Shown piece after piece: positions 22,109-33,420 of a stretch of DNA of 64,000 nt. The DNA is taken from the NCBI GenBank assembly GCA_905220665.1, contig CAJNAR010000146.1, positions 1-64,000 of the forward strand, written 5' to 3'. Numbering within the stretch: position 1 is the first letter of the stretch; every line of letters starts with the position of its first letter. This DNA is from Albugo candida (Eukaryota > Oomycota > Peronosporomycetes > Albuginales > Albuginaceae). The notes under the pieces are model-generated. The model did no database searches, was not told where the DNA came from, and worked only from the letters and a program-made list of their open reading frames with translations. The position numbers and the translations under genes were made by a program.

Positions 22109-24300
22109 TACGGACAACCGTCGTATCAATCAAGGTTACGCAAATATTTGCAAAGAAACTGGAATACGACATCAAACAACCCTTTCATGTTCTCATCGTA
22201 AGACGGCTTTTCTGAAACAATAACCAAGACAGTAATAGAACGGGAAGGGTCCATTTTTTACCCTATACATTTCGAAAAAATATGGTGGGGCGAAGCTATA
22301 AATACAGCAGTCTATATCACGAATCATTTACCAAATGATGCAAATCCGGAGAAGACCCCATTTCTTATATGTTTTGGACCACCACCAATTGTTACAGGAT
22401 GAGAAAGCTGGTGACACTGGATACGCTCATCTATAAAGAGTAAGGTGCAAGAAGCCGGAGAAGAAGCGTTTTGATACATATTTTGTTGTAGAAGGGTATA
22501 TGTGTGTAGAATATGGATTTCAACGTGTGAAGATAAAGTCGCCCTTTATTTAAATAAACATCAAAGATACAATATCTGTACGTGAAATTAACTACGGAAA
22601 CGACATTCTATCACAGTATGTGAATATCGACGATGATCAAGAAAGAGTAATCATGATGCAACCCGTCGAATACGTCGTGGAGCCGATTGATGTTGACGCT
22701 GATGGGTTTTATCCTCCCACCATAAAGAGGGGGAGTATACTGGATCAAATAGATGTACGATATTCGTTCAATTGGCCACGACATCCTTCCTTGCGGTGCA
22801 AAATTTACATTGTCTACTTTCCCATGAGACTACGGAAGCAATCGTACCGCTTACAATTGAAACAACTAAGAGATACCGAATAAAGTATGATCAAGTGAAT
22901 GCAGCCATTTAAATCCTGAGACGTACGAGGAAGCTTTGCAAATTGGTGAAGCTTCACGTGTAAAGACGCAATAGCATCAGAGTTATATTAGTTTGTTGAG
23001 AACGAGACATGAGAAACAGAAGCTCGTCCGAACGATCAAAAAATGATCGGGTGCAAATGGGTTTCTGCAATCAAGCGAGACGAACACCGTTTAATTCGGC
23101 GATATAAGGCACTGCTTGTTGCGCAAGAATTATGACAAACAGCTGGTCGAATATTAGGAAACATGCGCTATACTTACATGCAATAATCTGATTTTTCATT
23201 AATTCCATATTATGTGTGTTCAGCTTGGGTACGAGATTCAACAGTATGATTTGGATACTGCATTTAACAATGAAGATTTGGTAGAATATGTTTACATGTC
23301 GCCACCGATTGCAAAATCAAATCAGTTCAATTATGCAAACTGCAATGAAGTTTGGATAGAAACAAGCATCATCAGTATGGTACAGGCCATCTCCAGAGTT
23401 TTCTTACCGCTGAAGTTCAAGCACTTTACATATTCGACGCGTACGTATTTGTTCACCGTGGAAAGGCAAATGTTTTGTAGATCGCCCTCTGTTTGGATGA
23501 GATATTGGTGGCAGCAAAACCAATTGATATGATTGAAGGTGTTAGCAAATAGCTAGTCCAAAATTCACAATGAGGAGACTGGGCGTGGCGAAGTTCATTT
23601 CGGTTATGGGATTACCGTACGACATCAAAATAAAAGTGATGCACTTGTCACAGGAAGATGATTTTAAACAAATGGTTGATAATATTGGCCAAGAAAAGTC
23701 ATCCCCTGTTCACAACCCAACTAGACTAATGCAGGGATTCGAGTCGTTAGATATCTGAAGACAATTGTGGAACCTGACTTGATATTTAGCGGTCGCAATT
23801 GATAACTTATGGTCGAAATCTAGAGCGATTCAGACTGAGAAGGCTGTCGAGATGAAGAACGTGCAACATCAGGCATTAAATTTATGATAAATAGCACTTT
23901 GTGGGTAAATCAGTCCCCATGACATGAAAGACTTGCGCTTAGAAGCTTAATGCATGGCTACGTCCATGAGTTTAGGAGACCTATCCAATTGATTGTGGAT
24001 ATTTGAAGCTCAATCGCTCTTGCAACGAACGATGTTTATCAGAGTAGAGTCGAGCGAAGGCACCATTTCATTTGCCATCACATCAAATTTGGAATTATCA
24101 AATTTAACTGTACCTCAACAAACCTCTCACTAGCCGAATTCCGACAGAGTTAATATCGACCTAACACTTGGAACATTTCTCATTACGTAAAGGCGAATCC
24201 GGTAAAATTTGTGTCGGGGTGCTGGAAATCAAGAGCATACCGATAAACAGTGTGTTAGGTTGTAAAGGCCTAGTGAAACCTACCTTTTAAACATGCTTTC

Positions 24301-25813
24301 CATATTTCCCGAATGCCAAAAAAAATGGGGTTTAGTCGCGCAAAGAGATTCTCCTAGAGGTCTTTCAACTAGCTTTGGATCGCTACTCTAGCGATGTGAG
24401 GCCCCATTTTGCGGTATATTAACCTTCTATTTTATTTTGTTCTGGCCCTTACCATTCCATCGTCTACTTTGGGGGTTCAATTCCGCAATTTATGCATACG
24501 ATTACTCATTATATGCATAAATTCCGCTCCTGCTAATATCTAAATGCTCCTTGTTTCCCATTTCAGCCACAAAGCATCCTCCCTTTACAACGCTGCGGTT
24601 CTTTGTATCAAAACTTATTTTTGAATGTCGTGGATCTTAGTTGGAGTCAGCCATTAAAACCTTCATTGACTAATGGTTACAGGATTATCTCGAGCTGTGC
24701 AAGGGTACATATTCAGGATCTTGAGCATCGAAACGGAATAGCAACTTTGCTTAGACTTTCTCCGCACAAGTAATAAAATTTCAGCGAAATTTGAACTCCA
24801 CTAGATAATATCCTAGAGCTTTGATTTACAATGGTGTAATCGTTCGGTGTTGCGGAACTACTTAAGTGGATCGGATCTGAATTTGAGGTTGCGATGATCC
24901 GTCTACAAATCATGACTCTAACACCTGTGTAGGAGGTAAACAGCAGAATATTGAGTCACCACAGCCAAATAACGATGGACAAATGTCTTTGTGATCCGTG
25001 GAAGTCCGCGAGAAGCGATCCAAATGGCGAATTAGCCGATGTGTGATACGTGCGTCTACATAGATTCCCCAAGCGTTAGTGCACACGCAGAAAATCGTGT
25101 CACGCGGGTGTCTCTGCAGCAATGATATACTTATCACATTATTGCAGATCCTAAAATCCAAAGAGGTTTCAGATCAGCCCACCTTTATTTCCGACGATTC
25201 AGTCAATGGTCTTTGTGTAACCATCACCCTACTATTGCAATTTTCTACATACACCTCACCAATGTATGAACTATGGCACCATATCGAGGTATAAACGTTA
25301 GCATCTAGCTCGAAGCGCAAATCAATTGCTTCAGTCCATGTACATACCCGATCTCTGTATTGGGAAGAAGAATCAAAGCATTTATTCGTTCCGATTTGCG
25401 CCAAACGCCGTTTTCGGACACACTTTTGTTACATCAGAGCATGTTCCTCTTCCAGAAATTCTACGCTGGTGGACTAAATTCTAGGGTGCTTTTACTTCAT
25501 CTATCTTCATATACCCTCCGAATTTGTTAATCAAGACTACTTCTGTACGGTATAAGATTCGCTTAAATCTGGTATGTACAGACATTTTTCAATAAGCGAA
25601 ACTGTAACTTCTGTCCACCAGCACGCTGGTATGATTTTATATTCCTTCATTGTGAAACAGAGAAGCTCTTCTGAGTAAATCACTAAAACAAATCGCCAGC
25701 AAACTTTGAACAACTCGAGCAAGAAAATTACACGCGAAATTCTGCATGTGCTCTATTACGAATTCCAGCAACTACATTATCCACATTGCACTCTTGGTAG
25801 GCTCTGTACGCTA
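24301..25813 (-). other. Unresolved stretch with weak minus-strand coding signs
   Basis: No element or gene is recognised. Minus-strand frames at 25404-25174 (cysteine-containing, ...CTWTEAIDLRFELDAN..., VEVYVENCNSR-like), 25161-24910 (DTIFCVCTNAWGIYVDAR) and 24913-24713 read like pieces of one cysteine-rich protein with lost splice sites or decay. A 15-bp imperfect inverted repeat (cgcaatttatgcata at 24484 with tatgcataaattccg at 24512) lies within it. It could be a degenerate host gene between two Copia elements. Confidence 0.3.
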
Positions 25814-25818
25814 GGTTC

Positions 25819-25967
25819 TGTTGGATATTCAACATAAGGGATGTGCAGATAAGATTCGGTAGTTTGATAAGGCTTAAAAAAGTTTAACTTTTAAGTGAAC
25901 TAAGGACCTAATCTATGTACTTTCGAATTGAAGCTCCTTGGGTGTCGTTGTTTACGGATCATCTACA
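25819..25967 (+). repeat. Copia-3 5' LTR
   Basis: 149 bp, TG...CA, aligning with 30132-30275. The shared LTR core agtgaactaaggacctaat also occurs in the Copia-1 and Copia-2 LTRs, pointing to one superfamily branch. Confidence 0.92.
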
Positions 25968-25983
25968 GGTTATGAGCCCAAGC
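25968..25983 (+). other. Copia-3 primer-binding site, initiator-Met anticodon arm
   Basis: ggttatgagcccaag directly follows the LTR and is complementary to the initiator tRNA-Met anticodon stem-loop. It is the same site as in Copia-4 but different from Copia-1. Confidence 0.72.
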
Positions 25984-28900
25984 GCAGCAGCAGTTCGAGC
26001 AATGACGTTCTCAGGGACGACAACTACTTTTACTGGAAGTTCAACGCGTGCATGAGACTGGCAAGAAAGGGGATGCTGGACCATATCGACGGACCTGTAA
26101 ACGTCAAGAGCGAGGACGATACAGCGGTGGTAGTCTGGAGAGCGAACGACTTAAAGGCCTTTTCCACCTTGTCGATGACGCTCAGCACTCAATATCAGTC
26201 AATGATCCGAAATACGACATCGACGAGGCAGCTTTGGGATACATTAAAGGAGTTTTTTGTTTGGAAAAGTTTACACAATCGAGTGCAAGTTCGACGTCAG
26301 CTGCACGACTTCAAGATGGGAAGAGGGAGCAGCTTGATGGAACATATGATGAAGTTCGATGAACTAGCGATGAGCATGTCGTCTATCGGAGACGTGATGG
26401 ATGAGCAGGAAATGCTCGTGGTGCTTTTGGGTAGTCTGTCTGAAGACTATAAACACATCACACGAATCCTGGAAAAAATGCCTGAAATCGACTTGATGAG
26501 TGCGCGTGAAATTCTTCGCCGAGAGTGGGACAATATGCAGAAAAGGAATCAAATGAGCTTACACTGAAGGCAACAAGAGACGTGTTTTCGAAGATAAGAC
26601 CCAACAATGCTCGAATCAACAGGAGCGCGTTTCATGGGAAATGTTCAACTGTGGAAAGCGTGGACACAGACAAGCCGAATGTTTTCAACGAAGCAAAGAA
26701 AAAAGGACTTTCAAGCCGAAACGATCATGCGTTTATGGCAATTACTGCCCAAAAGAAGAATGACTGGTTTTTGGACAGCGTTGCGAGCAGTCATATGAGC
26801 TATGACAAGTCAGAATTTGTAGCACTGATGGATCTGGAAAGTCCAATCATAATATCAATCGCGAATGGAGCTACAGTCGACGCTGTTAGTACTGGTTCAA
26901 TACCGGTTAGTCTCAGCAATGGTGAACATGTCACCATTCATGACGTGTTGTACGTTCCAAAATTGGACCCACGGCTACTATCAATCCCCGCATTAGTGGC
27001 CCGTGGACTTAATGTTTCTTTCGACAACAACTGGTGCGAGATTAAGTCAGAGACCGAGACCATCATACGTATAAAGCGGAGTGGGAAGATGTACAAGCTG
27101 CATACACTCCCAAGGACACCAACCAAAACGGCATCGCCAGCATCTTACAGCGATGACAGTCAAGACTGGGAAAGATGGCATGCTCGTTTGGGTCATCTTC
27201 CATTGGATTAACTTGAACAAACGCAAAAATGTTCCACCGGAGTCCGAGTGAAAGAACATTCGATTCACGATGCCGATGACAAAGATGAGGTTTGCGCGGG
27301 TTGTGCAAAGGTAAAATCATCGGTGAGACCATTTCTCAAGGCAAAGGGCAATGATTTGAAGACAACGGAAGTGTTACAAATAGTTCACAGTGATCTCATG
27401 GGACCGATGAAAACAACATCAGCAGGTGGTTCTCGATATACATTGACGTTTATCGACGATTACTCACGATTGGTCAAAGTTTACTCTCTGCGGACAAAAT
27501 CGAAAGTGTTCGATTATTTCATACAATACAAAGCCATGATGGAACGCCAAACCAACAACAGGATCAATTGTAGCCGTACGGAATGCGGTACAGAGTTTGT
27601 GAACAGGCAGTTCGAGAAAGATTGTAGACGAAACGGGATAGTCCATCAGACAGCTGCCCCGTTCTCGCCGCAACAGAATGGTTTGGCGGAACGAATGAAC
27701 CGCACACTCATGGAAAGAGCTCGTGCAATGATGGAGCACAAGAATGTGGCAAAGGAGTGGTCGGCAGAAGCTTTCAATACCGCAGCATACATCACAAATC
27801 GCGTTGCAAACAGTCTTCGACCATACTCCACACCAATGGAAACTTGTTTCAAAGAAAAGCCAGTTTTCAGTCACCTCCGCGTTTTTGGATCTACTGGCTT
27901 TGCACATATCGACGAGCCGAAGCGATCTAAAGTAGACGCGAAGGCCTACTCATGCTTATTCTTGGGATGTGCCGACGACTCGAAAGCGTACCGGGTATTC
28001 AGCATATCGAACAAGCGAGTGGAGAGATCCCTAAGTATTCTCCTAACAGAAGTAAATCAGACCAAGTAGGTTCAAGTCGTTATCCAAAACCTTAAAATGA
28101 TTCCAAGACGGAACTCATTTGATGATGATCATCGTACTCCATGTGTGCGCATCGAGTCTCAGGAACCTCAATTTATGGAGACTGATCAAGCTGGCCAGCC
28201 ATACCAAAATCACCAACTTACAGTACCTGGACGATCCGACACACACTTGGTACCTCTGGATTACGACGCTCCCGGCCCTTCCTCCATGAAGGTGGATGAA
28301 GGTTATGGTCGAGAACATATCCCAGTACCTCCTAGCCAGGTTACTACTCAATGCCAACATCCAGAAAACGATATTGTGTCGAGAGGGAGAATCGAGATGG
28401 ATGACTTTTCACACAATCACGACACTTGTATCGCCCCCGACGTCACCGAGCATTACCAGCAAGTGGGTTCAGCGACGCTATTAGTGCATGTGCAGATGAA
28501 AATTAGCTCGATCATGATGAAGTCAATCGAGAGTCAAAGTGAGTTCGGCTTATGTCTGAGTAAGCAAACGCAGCCATTAAAAGCCCTACAACATATCAGG
28601 AAGCTTTGCAAAGCGGTGAAGCTGTCCAGTGGAAAGATGCGATGGCATCAGAGTTCAAGTCATTGGATGGAAGGAAGACATGGAAAAGAGTAGATCGTCC
28701 AAACGACCAAAAGGTGATCAGGTGTAAATGGGTGTTTGCAATCAAGCGAGACGAATATGGTGCAATTCAGAGGTATAAGGCCCTACTGGTTGCGCATGGA
28801 TTTCAACAAACAGCTAGAGTCGACTAAAAGGACACGTACGCTCCGGTTGCAAGCACTGATTCGATCAGAGTATCCTCAGTGTGTGTACAACTTGGTTACG

Positions 28901-30129
28901 ACATTCACCAGTATGATGTGGACACAGTATTTCTTAATGGATATTTGGAAGAAGATGTGTACATGTGGCCACCACTAGGATTGATAATAAAGCCGGTTCA
29001 AGTGTGCAAACTGCAACAAAGTTTATATGGATTGAAGAAGGCATCATCAGTATGGTACAGGACCATCTCTAAATTTTTCTTGGAGCTTGGGTTCAAGCAA
29101 TGCACATCCGACTCATGTATTTTCGTTCTCCCTGAACAAATTTCGTGTATATCGCACTCTATGGGGATAAAAACATGTTGATTTCAGCAACATGAATTGA
29201 TCTGATAGAAGTCATCAGCAAGTTACTTTCCCGAATATTCACAATGAAGAGATTGGGTGTGGCAAAGTACATTTTGGGTATGTAATTATCGTACGACAAC
29301 AAAATGAAAGTGATGCACTTGTCACAGAAGGCTGGTATGAAACGAATGGTTGAGGAATTCGGCCAAGAAAAGTCAGCTCCTGTCAACAATCCAACTTGCA
29401 CAAGTCAAAAAATGACAAAGACAGGGAGTGAAGATGAACACCTGAAGAACAGGCCATATCGTTCGTTTATTGGATATCCACTATATATCGCAATGAGCAC
29501 CAGACCAGACGTAGCATTTGCATTATGTGAATCAAGTCGATTCTTGGAGAATCCGTGTATGGCCCATTGGAATGCAGAGATTCGAGTCCTCAGATACTTG
29601 AAGACAGCTCCGGAACTTGGTTTGATATTTACCGGTGAAATGGAGAATTGATGGTCAAAGCCTACAGCGATTCAGATTAGTAAGGCAGTTGCGATGATCG
29701 ACGTTGAAATCAGGCATTATGGCCATGATAAATGGATCTCCAGTTGCATACTTATCCCGACTGCAAAAGAGCATTGCGCTTAGCTCAGCTGAAGCTAAAT
29801 ACATGGCAATGTCCGTGTGCGTGCAAGAAATTATATGGGTGAAGCAGCTATTGCGAGAAATGGAACAACAGTTCGACACGCCTATCCAACGTTTTGTGGA
29901 TAATCAGAGCGTAATCGCAATTGCAACAAACGATGGTTATCAGAGTCGAGCGAAACATATCGACATCAGGCATCATTTCATTCGNCAGCACATCAAATCC
30001 GGAATTATCCGATTGGACTACATNCCNACGAAACTGCAACTAGCTGACTTCTTGACAAAGTCAATATCGACAAAACATTTCGAACACCTCAGTAAGTCAA
30101 GTGGAATCCGTTTAAGTATGTTGAGGGGG
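25984..30129 (+). pseudogene. Copia-3 gag-pol, multiple breaks
   Basis: Gag (25984-26567: DNYFYWKFNACM, MLDHIDGPV), zinc knuckle (NCGKRGHRQAEC near 26650), protease (WFLDSVASSHMSY, in which the usual DSG reads DSV), integrase (27175-28069: CAGCAKVKSS, HSDLMGPM, FIDDYSRLV, RTECGTEF, SPQQNGLAERMN), the acidic linker, RT (28606-29280: KWVFAIKRDEYG, QYDVDTVFLNGYLEED) and RNase H (29440-30110: LSSAEAKYMAMS, VDNQSVIAIA, HIDIRHHF). Stops or shifts occur near 26567, 27211, 28069, 28690, 28827, 29181 and 29651. The protease aspartate-glycine change alone would inactivate it. Confidence 0.88.
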
Positions 30130-30131
30130 AG

Positions 30132-30275
30132 TGTTGGATATTCAACATAACGGATGTGCAGATAAGATGCGGTAGCTTGTAAAGGCTTAGATTAACTATC
30201 AAGTGAACTAAGAACCTAATATATGTAATTCCGAATTTAAGCTCCCTGGGTATTGTTGGTTACAGATCATCTACA
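30132..30275 (+). repeat. Copia-3 3' LTR
   Basis: 144 bp, starting tgttggatattcaacata after gaggggga and ending atctaca; followed by the ggttc duplication. Confidence 0.92.
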
Positions 30276-30280
30276 GGTTC

Positions 30281-31860
30281 TCATGTTAATTTTTTTTCGT
30301 GCATCGACATTCCTTCTATATTGTTTCGCAGCAGGCTCTGGTGATCTCTTGTATATCAAACGTAACGCTTGCTACTTTTTTTATTCAAATATATGCGTGC
30401 TTTGCGCTTCACTTTTAACACATTGTTCTTCAATCGGAATTCAATATCGGTTAAGTTTCAACGAATATGCTGAAAGTATCATCAAATCCTTCTGCTTTCG
30501 CGTCAAGACCGTAAGCGAATCGTGAAATTGTCAATTTCTCACGCGACCACCAATACTTAGCAGTGTCGGAAAGAATTTTCATCACGCTGTGATGTAAGCA
30601 TTAGTTCCCAAAAAAAACCATCGACAAGGATCACATCTCTTTTTCACTAGCCTGGCAGCCTCTCCCCTCACAACTTCACGCTTCAGTTCGTCTTCATGCT
30701 CACTGTCTTACTTCTGACTTCTTATATCACCATCGCTTGTTCACCCGAGCGGGAAAAGTTTTAATTTACCTTTCAAGCTTGGACAATCACATTTGTATTT
30801 ATCTCCACAGCAATAAAGAAAGCCATCATTACAATTCTTCCATCTGTCTTCCTGGTAGCATGATTGTATGCTTTCTTGCCGTACTCAGTACCCCCTTTAG
30901 TCCTCTGGATCTTCTTGAGCTTCTTCTCACCAAAGACGTGATTTCCCCTCTTTCGTTTCTTGATTATATGGTAATAATCCTCTACCAGAAAAGTTCAGGC
31001 GTGTAGTTTGTCATGTTATTGGTGAAAATAACTTTCCACCGTAATACATCATAGAACGTCTGCGCCGGGAGATATCGCAACATACGATCCACCATTCACA
31101 AGTCATGCACGTGAGCTTAAATCTGCAAGTTGGTTCTTGATGTCAAAAAGCTCATAAATCTCGCTTCTTATGCTTACCTTCTCTGCGCAGGTGACTCCAG
31201 CGTAGCTCTCCCTGCAAACTATACATCTTCTGTGAGGTCATTGCAGGATTTGCCTTGCCTCCATAGATCGCTACGAGTTCAGCCCACATCTCACTTTTCA
31301 TCATAAGTCGCTTCACAAGTTGTATTGGCACTTTTATCCTTTCCTGTTTCTTCGTGAGTTTTTTCCTTCCTTTCGTCGTTCTAGCAATGACCTTTCCTTC
31401 AACCCATTCATCATAGCATACTTGTAAAAGGTCAAGTCGTCTCTGTTCCAGCGCATCATAGCTCCTGCGGATTCGATCTTAAGTTCTTACGCTTGCCTGT
31501 TTCGCTAGCGGATTCTGACGATGACGACTTGTTCTATATTATGCGTCGATGTCGTCGCGTAGCACCGCGTATTCTGTGGGTAGTTGGTCCCATAATAGTA
31601 ATGTGTAACCGCACAAAAGATAACACTTACAAAAATGCATTCACTTGAGGTATATTCGGGACTCTTATTATCCGTCTATCTTATGGTTAAGTCATTCTCA
31701 TTCTGCGAATCTTCCCAACTGCGACCTTTCATCAATAGATGCCTTCAGTATTCCTTCCAATGCATATATATAGCTAAAGTTGATGCGGATTTCAGAAGTT
31801 CCTGCACATTGGACAGCTACTTCGATGGATTCATTGCAGCTAATTTAGCCATTCCTTGAG
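30281..31860. other. Mostly unrecognised sequence
   Basis: From 30281 to about 31150 I see no coding or repeat signature. One short coding-like block on the minus strand (31155-31475) is listed separately. The stretch separates Copia-3 from the LINE-derived region. Confidence 0.4.
31155..31475 (-). pseudogene. Orphan coding-like block, basic and helical
   Basis: A minus-strand frame of ~105 codons, closed by stops on both sides, reads RRSYDALEQRRLDLLQVCYD, EWVEGKVIAR, KKLTKKQERIKVPIQLVKRL, MKSEMWAELVAIYGG and SLQGELRWSHLRREG. Its codon-level composition looks like real protein (helical, charged, no low complexity), and EG is followed by a donor-like gtaagc. I do not recognise the family. It could be an exon of a lost gene or part of a transposon ORF. 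Confidence 0.35.
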
Positions 31861-33240
31861 CCACACATGCCGATGAACATGTTCACTATCATACAACGTC
31901 TACATGGGTAAATGGTACAATAGATGAGTACATCTCCTTTGTGGAAATAAGCATCCAGAATCTTGCATCAGACGGAGTGGAGTCATAGAACTTTTGGCTT
32001 TTCTACAGCCCTGCCAATACTACGCCAGTATGTACTGACTTCGACAAGTGCTACATTATGAATCTGCTACAGGTAATCTGAGTACGCAATTGACTGGTAG
32101 AATCTTGGCGTGGTGGACGAGCCACACCGAACATTCGGGTCGCGTTTAGAATGAGCCAATCCAGCTACTGCAGCGTAGGCAACCGAGATTTCGTCTCCTC
32201 ACTTGACCCAGAATATCACACCGTTAGATTGGGAGTACGAAGGTAAAATTAGGAAACCTTTTTTCCGGCTATTTTGCTCTAAGATCTCACGAATCGTCTG
32301 ATAAGCAGCCGAAGTAACCAAGACTATTCTGATGGTTACAAATTGATCATCGTGGGAGAGATAGGACGCATCATATACAGAACGACTTCAAACGTTTCTG
32401 GCTTCATTAAGGCATCTTCGAAAACTTATGTACCGATTTTCGAGGATGTTCAGTTTCTTTTGGTCTTTAGGATGCTGCCCGTTCGTTCTTGGTTCTGAAT
32501 TTCAAAGATATTCAACCCGATATTGTATTTTGCACTCGGCTTTCGAAAGATCTCTTTCTATAGTGCAAATAAACGTCACAGTTATGGCTGGACCCAATCC
32601 TAATATGGCATCCGATTCTACATCCCTACCACGCTATCAACATATTGCATGTGTTATTCAGCTGCCGCTACGGAGGGACTGGAAAAACTGCCGATTAATT
32701 TTATCCGACTATGTCTTTCATTTTCGAAATTGATGATGCACTACGTCTGGTCTACTGGAATCATCGTTTGTTCGACAAGCAATCAGCCCCCTTCCCCGAC
32801 AGTTCCAGCGTTTTCCACTTCATACACCACGTTAAGTGCGCATGTACGGTACTTTTGACTGATGTATTACGCTCAAGACGAGCGCATTCGGCTTGCAAAG
32901 GTGCTGGATCAGCTCACAAAGCAAGGATCATTTGGTGGCTTATTCAGGACTCTTAAGAAAACTGCTGGGGGTACAGCACCGAAAAGTAGAAATGCAAGTG
33001 CAACTCCAATCCTAATTCTAGTTGGATGGCGATGTACATGCCAGTGTCGCGGGCACCAATTAGGAAAACGCAGTCTTTCGGGCATTTCCAAGCTGGATAC
33101 ATTCTCGTATTGTGGGGGTTTGTGTGCAACCACAATACAGCGACAAGACATATTTATCATATCTTACAGGTAGTTCATAAGATAGCCGAGCTATCGTGCA
33201 GACTACACGCGCGTCAAGAGTCATCAATACCCACCAAATA
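31860..33240 (+). mobile_element. LINE relic, 3' part, plus strand
   Basis: Degenerate coding and 3' UTR match the LINE at the right edge of the window. Signals are the zinc-binding RT tail region (FRMLPVRSW at ~32465, RYQHIACV at ~32635), TVPAFSTSYTTLSAHVRYF (32800-32858), the YYAQDERIRLAKVLDQLTKQG stretch (32862-32930, here given in parts) and the 3' UTR-like gcaagtgcaactcc...ctagttggatgg. The left limit is uncertain. Confidence 0.65.
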
Positions 33241-33309
33241 AATGGGAATTTTTTAATGCAGTTGGAAGCTCTAACCAACAGGATACTAGGGGAACTCACA
33301 TGCGGAAGT

Positions 33310-33402
33310 GAATTATCCTTAGTTCCTTCGTACGCTTAACAATTAATCTAAGTCGTCACATCCTATCCGCATCTTACCTGCATATCTGTCATGTTATAAA
33401 CA
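33310..33402 (-). repeat. Solo Copia LTR-like fragment, minus strand
   Basis: Read on the minus strand it starts tgtttataacatgacagat, continues gcaggtaagatgcgg and ttagattaattgttaag, and ends near gaactaagg, the same order of blocks as the Copia-3 LTR (gcagataagatgcgg, ttagattaactat, gaactaaga). No internal Copia sequence adjoins it. The other edge is not defined. Confidence 0.5.
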
Positions 33403-33412
33403 TGACAGATAT
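33382..33412. repeat. Perfect 14-bp inverted repeat with 3-nt loop
   Basis: atatctgtcatgtt, loop ata, aacatgacagatat. It straddles the LTR-like edge at 33402. Confidence 0.8.
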
Positions 33413-33420
33413 AGCTTGTG

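Larger units (their letters stand above)
19147..24300 (+). mobile_element. Copia-5: ancient Copia relic split by a Tc1 element
   Basis: Gag-like sequence (19300-19780: the pieces SLHNRIQ-like, IIENIQGMDSLR) is followed by the integrase piece VTFIDDYCRY (20640-20680) and, after the Tc1 insertion, by integrase and RT pieces (22120-23760: WGEAINTAVYI-like, QLGYEIQQYDLDTAF, GVAKFISVMGLPYD) and RNase H scraps to ~24190. It is closest to Copia-3. Degenerate LTR-like sequence may exist at ~19147-19250 (ctggatatgcttag) and ~24228-24300, but both ends are uncertain. Stops and indels are everywhere, so it is much older than Copia-1 or Copia-3. Confidence 0.72.
25819..30275 (+). mobile_element. Copia-3: complete but decayed LTR retrotransposon
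   Basis: LTRs at 25819-25967 and 30132-30275 both start tgttggatattcaacata and end atctaca, and are visibly diverged, roughly 80-85% alike. A perfect 5-bp target duplication ggttc flanks the element (25814-25818, 30276-30280). The interior has a primer site, gag, zinc knuckle, protease, integrase, RT and RNase H, then the purine tract gaggggga before the 3' LTR. Three N bases fall in the 3' part. Confidence 0.94.
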
